DNA from: Ciceribacter sp. L1K22
GTDB lineage: Bacteria > Pseudomonadota > Alphaproteobacteria > Rhizobiales > Rhizobiaceae
Length of the DNA: 64,000 nt
Direction: 5' to 3'
Assembly (NCBI RefSeq): GCF_017599385.1
Contig: NZ_JAGFPK010000002.1
Span: forward strand, 558,001-622,000
A program made the translations under genes and the position numbers. Under the pieces are notes generated by a model. The model saw only the letters and a program-made list of their open reading frames with translations, was not told where the DNA came from and did no database searches. Of the stretch, positions 8,544-16,698 are shown piece after piece. The stretch's first letter is position 1. The number at the start of each line of letters is the position of its first letter.

Positions 8544-9148
8544 AACGCTACGACTGCATGAAGCTTTTGGCCTCGCGCCTCAAGGACGAACTCGTCATCC
8601 TCTCGCTCGGTGCCTCTGTCGACGAATGGTACAACGCCGCACCGCACATGCGCGAGGCAAGCCTGTTCCAGCAGCAGCTCGGCTGCGTGACACCTCAAGC
8701 TTTCGGCCTGGCGGCCGGCCTTCCCCATCGCCGGATCATCTCGCTCGATACCGACGGCGGCATGATGTTCAATCTCGGCATTCTAGCGACCCTCGGCAAT
8801 GAACAGCCGAAGAACCTGTTCACCGTCGTCTGGGACAATGAGTGCTACCAGTCGATCGGCGGCCCGCCGACCCACACCGCCTTCGGCCGCGTCGACATAG
8901 CCGCGATTGCCCGTGGCGCCGGTGTCGACAACGCCTACACCGCCCGCACGCTGGAGGAGTTCGAAGCCCATTGCGAGGCCGGCCTCAAGGCCGAGGTCCC
9001 CTACATCGTCGTCGCCAAGGTGGCGGGAACGGTGCAGCCGGACATCAAGCGCAAGCATTCCGACGGCCGCGAGGACAAGTACATCTTCGTCCGCCATGTC
9101 GAGGCCACCGAAGGCATCGTCATCATGGGTCCGAGCGAGCATAACTGA
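8540..9148 (+). CDS. ThDP-dependent decarboxylase-like enzyme, PP-domain subunit (ComE type)
   Basis: This 202-residue partner subunit carries the diphosphate-binding half. The ThDP motif runs from D70-T-D-G-G to D99-N100 with the usual spacing, and FGLAAGLPHRR precedes it. The residues after the motif (ECYQSIGGPPTHT) lie in the active-site region. The start ATG overlaps the stop of the PYR subunit by four bases, which argues for equimolar synthesis. Such split enzymes include ComDE in coenzyme M synthesis, which makes little sense here. A role in processing a 2-oxoacid from ring or side-chain breakdown is inferred. Confidence 0.85.
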   Translation: MKRYDCMKLLASRLKDELVILSLGASVDEWYNAAPHMREASLFQQQLGCVTPQAFGLAAGLPHRRIISLDTDGGMMFNLGILATLGNEQPKNLFTVVWDNECYQSIGGPPTHTAFGRVDIAAIARGAGVDNAYTARTLEEFEAHCEAGLKAEVPYIVVAKVAGTVQPDIKRKHSDGREDKYIFVRHVEATEGIVIMGPSEHN

Positions 9149-9164
9149 CAGTTCAAGGACCGAC

Positions 9165-10727
9165 ATGGCAGAGACTTCCGTCCCGACCCGCCCACTCCAG
9201 AAGGCCTACGACTATATCGTCGTGGGCTCCGGCTCGGGCGGATCGCCGGTTGTCCGGCGACTGATCGATAACACCGATGCGACGGTGCTTTTGATCGAGG
9301 CGGGGGAGCCAGGCATCGACGTCCCCGAGATAGACGACCCGCGCGAATGGGTACCGCTTGGGCGTGGCAGATGGGATTGGGGCTACGACTACGCCCCGTC
9401 TCCGCTGGTCAATGGCCGGACAATCGGTATCCCCCGCGGAAAAGTGCTTGGCGGCTCGTCCGCGACGAACGCACTGATGTGGTATCGCGGAAACCCGCTC
9501 GACTATGACGCATGGGCAGACGCGGGATGCGAACGCTGGTCGTTCCGCGACGTGCTTCCCTATTTCAAGCGCGCGGAAGACTGGGAAGGCGGCGAAACGA
9601 CCTGGCGCGGCACTGGCGGCCCGTTGAAGATCACCACCAGCAAGATGCTGCACCCAGTCGCACGCGCGATGCTGGAGGGCGCTCCGGACGTCGGCATCCC
9701 GGTCATAGCCGACCCGAACGCCGCGACGAACGAAGGCGCCTGCCCGTCGAACTTCAACCTGTTCGAAGGCAAGCGCTGGAGCTCCGCCAAGGGTTATCTC
9801 CACCCGATCATGGATAACGAACGCCTGACGATCCTGACTGGTTCGCAGGCGATCGGCCTTGTCATCGAGAACGGTCGCTGCACCGGCGTGCGCCACCTCG
9901 TTGACGGCAAACCCGTCACAACGCTGGCAACGACCCAGGTCGTGCTGGCGGCCGGCGCCATCGACACGCCACGCCTGTTGATGCTCTCCGGCATCGGCGA
10001 CCCGGCCGAACTCGCCCGCCTCGGCATCCCTCTCATCCATGCCCTGCCGGGAGTGGGTAGAAATCTGCAGGACCATCCGCTGGTGCAGGCCGTGGTCTGC
10101 CGCTCGAAAAAGCCGCTGGGGCCGAAGACAGACAATGGCGGCGGCACCATGCTGAACTGGAAATCGCGGCCCGACTTGAAACAGCCGGACGTGCATTCCT
10201 TCCCGGTCCAGGGCAACAGCGCAGAGCCCAGACTGCGTGAACTCTATGACATGTCCGGAGAGGTGTTCTCGATGGGTGCGGGCCTGATGCACTCGAAGAG
10301 TGTCGGCTATCTCCGCATGCTCACAGCCGATCCCTTCGGACCTCTCGAAATCCAGCCCAACTATCTCGCCGAGCAATCCGATCTAAACGCGCTCGTCTCC
10401 GCCGTGGGCACGGTCATGGATCTCGCCGAGACAAGAGCCTTCGCGGACCTCTTCGACGGCTTTGTCGCCCCGGATCGGCGACTGACGAAAGCGGAAACGG
10501 TGGAGTTCGTCCGCAACGGCTGCTCCACTTTCTTCCACCCCTGCGGAACCGCGAAGATGGGCAGGGACGAGATGTCCGTCGTCGACGCCCGCCTCTCGGT
10601 CCATGGCCTCGACGGCCTGACGATTTCGGATGCTTCGGTGATCCCGATCATCCCGACCTGCAACACCCACGCGCCGGTGACGATGATCGGCGAACGCGCG
10701 GCCGACTTCCTCATGGGAGCGGCCTGA
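9165..10727 (+). CDS. GMC-family FAD-dependent oxidoreductase (choline dehydrogenase-like)
   Basis: The protein has 520 residues. A Rossmann motif GSGSGGSPVVRRL lies near the N-terminus. The first GMC signature is around [20 protein letters not shown]. The catalytic histidine region is FHPCGTAKMG, and the last part has CNTHAPVTMIGERAA, where H or N closes the active site. The family oxidises alcohols to aldehydes using FAD. I chose ATG at 9165, 17 bases after the previous stop; an upstream in-frame start would overlap the ThDP gene heavily. In context it may produce the aldehyde used by the dehydrogenase at 16699. Confidence 0.9.
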   Translation: MAETSVPTRPLQKAYDYIVVGSGSGGSPVVRRLIDNTDATVLLIEAGEPGIDVPEIDDPREWVPLGRGRWDWGYDYAPSPLVNGRTIGIPRGKVLGGSSATNALMWYRGNPLDYDAWADAGCERWSFRDVLPYFKRAEDWEGGETTWRGTGGPLKITTSKMLHPVARAMLEGAPDVGIPVIADPNAATNEGACPSNFNLFEGKRWSSAKGYLHPIMDNERLTILTGSQAIGLVIENGRCTGVRHLVDGKPVTTLATTQVVLAAGAIDTPRLLMLSGIGDPAELARLGIPLIHALPGVGRNLQDHPLVQAVVCRSKKPLGPKTDNGGGTMLNWKSRPDLKQPDVHSFPVQGNSAEPRLRELYDMSGEVFSMGAGLMHSKSVGYLRMLTADPFGPLEIQPNYLAEQSDLNALVSAVGTVMDLAETRAFADLFDGFVAPDRRLTKAETVEFVRNGCSTFFHPCGTAKMGRDEMSVVDARLSVHGLDGLTISDASVIPIIPTCNTHAPVTMIGERAADFLMGAA

Positions 10728-10776
10728 AACTTGCTTGCACGAAACCGTCGACCAGAGGTCGCGGAAAAGGATGACG

Positions 10777-12165
10777 ATGACCGGAACGATCCTCACAGCT
10801 GACTATCTTCTCACCATGGATGACGCAAACAGCGTCATCCCCAAGGGTGCGGTCGCGATAGAAAACGGTCGTATCCTCGCTGTCGGCATGCGAGACGATA
10901 TCGGAGCCGCGCATCCGGATCTGCCGGTCCGGACGGTCGACAATGCGGTACTGATGCCTGGCTTGATCAACGCCCACGCCCATTCCGGCTTCCTGCGCGG
11001 AACGGCCGAGCACCTTCCGGTGTGGGACTGGCTGACCATCCACATCAATCCGATGCACCGCATGCTCCAACCGCACGAAGCGGAGGTGGCATCGCGACTG
11101 TGTTACGCCGAGTCCGCCCTCGCCGGAACGACGACGGTGGTCGACATGTGGCGCTACATGGAGGGCAGCGCGCGCGCCGCGCAAGCCATCGGCACTCGCC
11201 TCGTCGCCGTGCCCTATGTCGGAGAGCATCCGGATTACGACTATTTCGACACGCTCGACATGAACGAGGCCATGATCGAAACCTGGCACCGCAAGGCCAA
11301 TGGCCGCGTCAATGTCTGGGTCGGGCTTGAGCACTTGTTTTACGCGGACGAGGCTGGCCAGCGCCGCGCCATCGAGATGGCCAAGCGCCACAATACCGGC
11401 TTCCACACCCATTGTTCAGAAGCGGAAGTCGAGATCCAAGGCTTCATCGACGTCTACGGCAAGCGGCCGATGTATGTGCTGGAGGACATCGGCTTTTTCG
11501 AAACGCCGCGCACCATGCTGGCGCATGCCGTCTGGCTCGACGAGGCGGAGGTCGAACTGATCTCGAAATACAATGTGTCCATAGCGCACAATCCCGTCTC
11601 CAACATGAAGCTCGCCTCCGGCATCGCGCCGATTGCCGACATGCTGGCCCGCGGAATTCCGGTCGGCCTCGGCACGGACGGCGAGAAGGAGAACAACAAT
11701 TTCGACATGTTCGAGGAGATGAAGGCTGCATCCCTGCTCGGCAAGCTGCGCCACCGCGACGCCGCCGCCATGGATAGCTGGCAATGCTTGCGCATGGCGA
11801 CGATCCTCGGCGCTAAGGCTATCGGCCTGGACCACGAGATCGGCTCCCTCGAGGGCGGCAAGCGGGCCGACATCATCGCAGTCAGGACCGACACGCCGCG
11901 CATGACACCATTGTTCGGCGAAGGTCCCTATTTCAATCTCCAGCACAATCTCGTCCATGCTGTGCGCGGTAGCGACGTCGCCATGACCATGGTCGACGGC
12001 GAGATCATCGTCGAGGACGGTATCCTGAAAACCGGCGACGTGAAGGACATCATCGCCGATATCCATGCCATGGCGCCGGATCATTTCGCCCGTCGCGCCA
12101 AGTGGCTCGCCGAGAACGGCGGCGGCACCAAGCAGTGGATCAGCGAGAAGGGAGGCACGGCATGA
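10777..12165 (+). CDS. Amidohydrolase / nucleobase deaminase-like (TRZ/ATZ family)
   Basis: This 462-residue metal-dependent hydrolase belongs to the guanine deaminase/atrazine chlorohydrolase/S-adenosylhomocysteine deaminase group. The HxH metal motif is INAHAHSGF (H67, H69), a third histidine is in GFHTHCSEA, and the aspartate is in GTDGEKENN. Two ATG codons compete: 10771 is only one base after AAGG, while 10777 has AAGGA at a good distance, so I chose 10777. It likely deaminates or dechlorinates/deaminates an aminated heterocycle and complements the adenine deaminase earlier in the operon. Exact specificity cannot be assigned from motifs. Confidence 0.88.
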   Translation: MTGTILTADYLLTMDDANSVIPKGAVAIENGRILAVGMRDDIGAAHPDLPVRTVDNAVLMPGLINAHAHSGFLRGTAEHLPVWDWLTIHINPMHRMLQPHEAEVASRLCYAESALAGTTTVVDMWRYMEGSARAAQAIGTRLVAVPYVGEHPDYDYFDTLDMNEAMIETWHRKANGRVNVWVGLEHLFYADEAGQRRAIEMAKRHNTGFHTHCSEAEVEIQGFIDVYGKRPMYVLEDIGFFETPRTMLAHAVWLDEAEVELISKYNVSIAHNPVSNMKLASGIAPIADMLARGIPVGLGTDGEKENNNFDMFEEMKAASLLGKLRHRDAAAMDSWQCLRMATILGAKAIGLDHEIGSLEGGKRADIIAVRTDTPRMTPLFGEGPYFNLQHNLVHAVRGSDVAMTMVDGEIIVEDGILKTGDVKDIIADIHAMAPDHFARRAKWLAENGGGTKQWISEKGGTA

Positions 12166-13028
12166 AGACCACCGATCAGGTCGCGCTCGACGACTGGTAC
12201 GCGATCGCCACCGCGAGCGAACTGACGAGCAGACCCGTCAGGACGCGATTGCTCGGTCAGGACATCGAATACATGCTGTCCGAAGGCGGCTCGCCTCTGG
12301 TTCGGGAAATCCTGGCCGATGACAGGCGCGGCCCCGCTCTTCCGGTCAAGGAACGCTACGGCTGCCTGTTCACCAGTCTCGGTGCGCCGAAAAAGGACAT
12401 CGTCCATATCGAGGAGGCAGAGGAGGACGACCGACGCTTCGTGCCGTGTGGCTGGGTCACCATGCGCGCCTCGGGCCTGCGGGTCGTCGAGAACTTCCTC
12501 GACATGGCGCATTTTCCCTTCGTGCACACCGACATTCTCGGCTCCGAGCCCCACACCGAGGTTCCGGGCTACCAGAGCGAAATCCGCCGCGATGTCGACG
12601 AGGTCTGGGCGACCAACTGCACGTTCTTCCAGCCGCGCATCGCCGCGACCGAGGACAAGGGAGATTTCGTCCACCTGACCTACCGCGTTCCATCGCCCTT
12701 CGTTGTCATGCTCTACCGCGTCTGTCCGACTTCGCCGAACCGGCTGGACGCGATCGCGCTCTTTATCCAGCCGATGGAGGAAGGCCTCTGCCGGGCTCAG
12801 CCGGTGATGTATCTCGTTGACCAGACCTCGACCCATAAGTCGCTTCTGAACTTCGAACAGGTCATTTTCCTGCAGGACCGGATCATCGTCGAGAACCAGC
12901 GCCCCTTGCTGCTGCCGCTCGAGCCGCGCGCCGAAATCCCGACACGGGCCGACTCGTCATCCATCGCCTACCGCCGCTGGCTCAAGGAAAAAGGCATCCG
13001 TTTTGGCACCACGGCGGGAGGGCACTGA
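12162..13028 (+). CDS. Rieske-less oxygenase catalytic subunit (NdmC-like split oxygenase)
   Basis: The 288-residue protein resembles the catalytic half of VanA/NdmB-type oxygenases. The mononuclear iron site is visible: N111, D114, H117 and H122 in ENFLDMAHFPFVH, with D239 as the probable third ligand in LQDRIIVENQRP. The N-terminus keeps the flanking Rieske strands (LLGQDIEYML, PVKERYGCLFTSLG), but the cluster-binding segment with C-x-H and C-x2-H is absent and replaced by about 20 residues. It cannot hold the [2Fe-2S] cluster itself. The complementary Rieske protein is encoded at 3809-4519 and a GST at 4519-5151. The start overlaps the amidohydrolase stop (ATGA). The likely reaction is hydroxylation or N-dealkylation of a heterocycle. 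Confidence 0.85.
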   Translation: MKTTDQVALDDWYAIATASELTSRPVRTRLLGQDIEYMLSEGGSPLVREILADDRRGPALPVKERYGCLFTSLGAPKKDIVHIEEAEEDDRRFVPCGWVTMRASGLRVVENFLDMAHFPFVHTDILGSEPHTEVPGYQSEIRRDVDEVWATNCTFFQPRIAATEDKGDFVHLTYRVPSPFVVMLYRVCPTSPNRLDAIALFIQPMEEGLCRAQPVMYLVDQTSTHKSLLNFEQVIFLQDRIIVENQRPLLLPLEPRAEIPTRADSSSIAYRRWLKEKGIRFGTTAGGH

Positions 13029-13071
13029 TGCGCGGCGGGCAGCTTGTGACCTTCCGAAGGAAAGGGGCCGC

Positions 13072-16000
13072 ATGCGCGTATTGAAACCCGCCTCCCTTCA
13101 AGAGGCACTCGGCATCACCTCATCCGATCCCGACAGCCGTCTGATTGCCGGCGGTACGGCGCTGCAGCTTGAATGGGCCAGGGGCCTGCCGAAACCGTCG
13201 ACGATGATCACTCTTGCGAACCTGCCCGAATTGCGGGGAATCTCGCAGGAAGGGGACTCGATCCGCATCGGGGCGCTGTGCACCCTCGCAGACCTTATCG
13301 GCGAAAAAGCCATAGCCGACCATTTGCCGCTTCTCCATTCGGCTTTCAAGATTGTCGCCGGACCGACAGTCCGCAATCTCGCGACAATCGGCGGCAATAT
13401 CTGCGGGCGAAACGGCTGCCTGCTCCCGGCGCTGCTGGCACTTGATGCGGAGCTCGAAGTCGCAACCGCGAACGGAACGGAAAGAGGCACGCTGGCAGAA
13501 TGGCTTGCCGCGCCAGTGGTTCAAGCCGCTGTTCTCGTTGCGATTCACCTCCGTCCGCAGCTATCGCGTGAACGCTATACATTCCGCAAAGTGGGCCTGC
13601 GCGCCGCCTTCACGCCGAGTGTGATAAACGTCGCGGGACGGTTCCGTCTTCACGAAGGACATGTCGCCGACCCGCGGTTTGCGGTCGGCGGAGGCGTCGT
13701 TCCTGTCACTCGCCTGACCGAGGCCGAAGAGATGCTGGCAGGAGCAGACGCAGGCTCCATCGACTGGGCCGCGTTGCACGCCTGCCTGCTCGACACCATT
13801 GCCGCTCCGGACGACGATTTCCGCTCCGGGAGCTACCGTCGCCGCGTCGCTGCAAACGCACTTGTTCATGGATTGGGAGGCCCCTTGCCTCCGATACGCT
13901 CGATACATCCGACCACCCCGCTTCCGCAACCAGAGCCGCTGGACAGCGAAATCGTGCTTTCCCGCGCGCGACAGGGCAACCGCTGGCACATACGGCCGGA
14001 CATGGCTGACAAGATACGCGGCAGGCTCGGCTACCTCACGGACAAGCGCGAGTATGGCATGCTCGTCGGTCGCATCCTGCGGGCAGGCCTTCCACACGCC
14101 CGCATTCTCTCCATCGACACGACTGCCGCGGAAGCCCTGTCGGAGGTCGTCGCTGTTGTCACCCATCGCGATATCGCAGGATCGAACGCCTTCGGCATTG
14201 TCATCCAGGACCAGCCGGCGCTCTGTCACGACAAGGTCCGCCACAAGGGCGATCCGGTGGCGGCGGTGGCAGCCCTGGACGCGGAGACGGCAGAAAAAGC
14301 ACTTACGCTGATCAAAGTGGAATACGAGCCGCTGCCGCTCGTCGACACCCCCGAGGCAGCGCTCGCCGAAAATGCCGCGCTTGTTCATGATGGTGGCAAT
14401 CTGCAACGGGAGCTGTTCTTCCGCCGTGGCGACGTTTTGGTCGGCTTCGACACTGCAGCGTTTGTCCTGGAAGAGACTTACGTCACCCCGCGCCAGATGC
14501 ACGGTTTCATGGAAACCGAAGGCGGTTACGCCTTCGTGGGATCAGACGGAACGCTCAACGTCTTTGTCGGTGGCCAGCACGGTGGTCGCGACCGGCTGCA
14601 GCTGTCACGGATACTGGCAATGCCTGAGGAAAAGATCCGCGTCGTCACCTCGCCCACGGGCGGCGCCTTCGGCGGCAAGGACGAACTGTCGGTCCAGCCG
14701 GCGCTGGCCTTGCTGGCGCTGAAATCGGGAAAGCCCGTCCGATTGCAACTGTCCCGCTCGGAGTCCGTGCTCGCCGGCCAGAAACGCAATCCGATGACCA
14801 TCCGGATGAAGACAGCATGCGATGCAGATGGTCTTCTGCTTGCGCAGGAGGTAGAGGTCCTCGCCGATGCCGGAGCCTACGCATCCCTTGGCCCCGGCGT
14901 GCTGGAAACAGCGCTCGAACACGCGACCGGTCCCTATGCGGTGCCGAACGTGTCCACCCATGGACGGTTGGCCTGTACCAACAACGGCACCTGCGGCGCC
15001 TTCCGCGGCTTCGGCGCCAACCAGATGAACTATGCCGTTGAGTGCCAGATGGATCGTCTGGCGCGACTCACAGGACTGTCACCCACGGAAATTCGCGCCC
15101 GCAATCTCCGGTCCGCCGGAACGCCAGGCTATCTCGGACAAGTGGTCTCGAAATCGGAGCGCATCGCCGAGATGCTTCAGGCCGCCTCGGCTTCGGAACT
15201 CTGGCGCAAGGCTCAGGGAACCTCGGAGGACGGAGAATGGATCATCGGCACCGGCATGGCCATGAACTACCAGGGCAACGGCCTGGGCTCGGTTGTACCG
15301 GACCCCGCCGGTGGACGTCTGGCACTGACTTCAGACGGTTTTATCGAAGGAGCCTACGGTCTGGATGAAATGGGTCAAGGACTGCTGCCCCTGATCCGGG
15401 CGACGGTCGCCGCCGAACTCGGCTGCGCTCGCGAGGATGTGAAAGCGACCTTTGGGGACACCGCGCTAGCTCCCGAATCCGGTTCCACCACAGCCTCCCG
15501 CGGCACCTATGTCGTCTGGGAATCCGCGAGAAGGGCGGCGCCGGAGTTTTCGCGGCAAGTCCGCGCCGCGGCAGGCCGGCTGCTCGATCGCGATCCCGAT
15601 ACGCTTGTCTTCGCGCCCGGCGGACTGGCCGAACGCGGCTCAAACAGTGGTACCGTCCTGGTCTCCTACCGCGAGCTTGCAGCGGCCATCCCCGAAGCCG
15701 ATCTACCGAACGTGACGGTCGCCTACGAATTTCCGAAGACCGATTATCCGACGGCCAATGCCCGCTACATCTTCGCATTCGGCGCCACGATAGCCCGCGT
15801 CGCGGTGAGCCGCGTCACCGGGCAGGTTCGCGTTCTCGACCTCCACCAGCACTCCGCCGCCGGTCCCGTCATGGACGTCGCCGCCTATCTTGGCCAGCTC
15901 GAAGGTGGTGCCGTGCAGGGGCTGGGCTTTACCCTGACGGAGGACACCCCGATGCGCGATGGCGGCTATCTCACCGCCAACCTCGACACGTACATGCTGC

Positions 16001-16215
16001 CCGGTATTCAGGACACCCCGGAAACCATGAGAATCTTCGCGCTCGAGGGACTGGATGCGGACGATGACCTCGGCCCCCGGGGATCCGGCGAGCTTGGCAT
16101 CGGCGCGGTCACGCCGGCGATTGCCAATGCCGTGGCCTCAGCGATCGGCTATTCGCCCGCCGTGACCCCCGTCCCGCCCGAAGCGATTCTCGAAGCCTTG
16201 GCGGTGAGAGCATGA
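13072..16215 (+). CDS. Xanthine dehydrogenase-type hydroxylase, fused FAD-binding and molybdenum-binding subunits
   Basis: The 1047-residue protein joins two subunits that are often separate. Residues 1-270 are the FAD domain (LIAGGTALQLEW, ATIGGNICGRNG). From about 330 the molybdopterin domain follows, with GGAFGGKDE, GTCGAFRGFGANQ and GSGELGIGAVTPAIANA. The glutamate of the last motif matches the catalytic glutamate of xanthine oxidoreductases. The start ATG at 13072 follows GGAAAGGGG. Its iron-sulfur partner is the next gene, overlapping by ATGA. The family inserts oxygen from water into purines and other N-heterocycles. In this island it probably hydroxylates a purine-like ring such as hypoxanthine or xanthine. 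Confidence 0.9.
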   Translation: MRVLKPASLQEALGITSSDPDSRLIAGGTALQLEWARGLPKPSTMITLANLPELRGISQEGDSIRIGALCTLADLIGEKAIADHLPLLHSAFKIVAGPTVRNLATIGGNICGRNGCLLPALLALDAELEVATANGTERGTLAEWLAAPVVQAAVLVAIHLRPQLSRERYTFRKVGLRAAFTPSVINVAGRFRLHEGHVADPRFAVGGGVVPVTRLTEAEEMLAGADAGSIDWAALHACLLDTIAAPDDDFRSGSYRRRVAANALVHGLGGPLPPIRSIHPTTPLPQPEPLDSEIVLSRARQGNRWHIRPDMADKIRGRLGYLTDKREYGMLVGRILRAGLPHARILSIDTTAAEALSEVVAVVTHRDIAGSNAFGIVIQDQPALCHDKVRHKGDPVAAVAALDAETAEKALTLIKVEYEPLPLVDTPEAALAENAALVHDGGNLQRELFFRRGDVLVGFDTAAFVLEETYVTPRQMHGFMETEGGYAFVGSDGTLNVFVGGQHGGRDRLQLSRILAMPEEKIRVVTSPTGGAFGGKDELSVQPALALLALKSGKPVRLQLSRSESVLAGQKRNPMTIRMKTACDADGLLLAQEVEVLADAGAYASLGPGVLETALEHATGPYAVPNVSTHGRLACTNNGTCGAFRGFGANQMNYAVECQMDRLARLTGLSPTEIRARNLRSAGTPGYLGQVVSKSERIAEMLQAASASELWRKAQGTSEDGEWIIGTGMAMNYQGNGLGSVVPDPAGGRLALTSDGFIEGAYGLDEMGQGLLPLIRATVAAELGCAREDVKATFGDTALAPESGSTTASRGTYVVWESARRAAPEFSRQVRAAAGRLLDRDPDTLVFAPGGLAERGSNSGTVLVSYRELAAAIPEADLPNVTVAYEFPKTDYPTANARYIFAFGATIARVAVSRVTGQVRVLDLHQHSAAGPVMDVAAYLGQLEGGAVQGLGFTLTEDTPMRDGGYLTANLDTYMLPGIQDTPETMRIFALEGLDADDDLGPRGSGELGIGAVTPAIANAVASAIGYSPAVTPVPPEAILEALAVRA

Positions 16216-16697
16216 CGACACGCTTTCATTTGAACGGTCAGCCCGTCGTCTTGGACTGCGCGCCGGACATCCGCCTTGCCGACATCCTGCGCGACCACCT
16301 TTCGTTGACCGGCACAAAGGTCGGCTGTTCTATAGGTCGTTGCGGCGCCTGTACCGTGCTGATGAACGGCAAGGCGGTGAACGGCTGCCTTCTCATGGCC
16401 TTCCAGATCGACGGTACGGAGATCGTCACCATCGAGGGTTTGAAAAGCCACGCGCTCGGTGCTGCCATTGTGGCGGGACTGGAAGAGGAAAACGCTTTCC
16501 AGTGCGGCTATTGCGCGCCGGGCTTCACGATCGCCTTGACCGCCCTTCTGGACGAGAAGCCGGATGCGACGGAAGCGGACATCCGCGCCGGGCTGGAAGG
16601 CAATATCTGCCGCTGCACCGGCTACCATTCCATCATTCGCGGAGCGCTGAATGCCGCCCGCCGCGTTCGCGAGCAATCTCGCGCCAACGGAGACTGA
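16212..16697 (+). CDS. Xanthine dehydrogenase-type [2Fe-2S] subunit
   Basis: This 161-residue small subunit has two [2Fe-2S] clusters. A plant-ferredoxin-like domain holds C39, C44, C47 and C59, and the helical domain holds C98, C101, C133 and C135 in CGYC and CRC. It passes electrons from molybdenum to FAD in the fused large subunit encoded just upstream. The gene overlaps its neighbour by four bases (ATGA). With the large subunit it makes a complete molybdenum hydroxylase. Confidence 0.95.
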   Translation: MTTRFHLNGQPVVLDCAPDIRLADILRDHLSLTGTKVGCSIGRCGACTVLMNGKAVNGCLLMAFQIDGTEIVTIEGLKSHALGAAIVAGLEEENAFQCGYCAPGFTIALTALLDEKPDATEADIRAGLEGNICRCTGYHSIIRGALNAARRVREQSRANGD

Positions 16698-16698
16698 C

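Noticed and set aside
8907..9164. N-terminal extension of the GMC oxidoreductase overlapping the ThDP subunit
   Set aside because: The Rossmann motif needs to lie near the N-terminus; ATG at 9165 fits, and the extension is the shadow of the ThDP gene.
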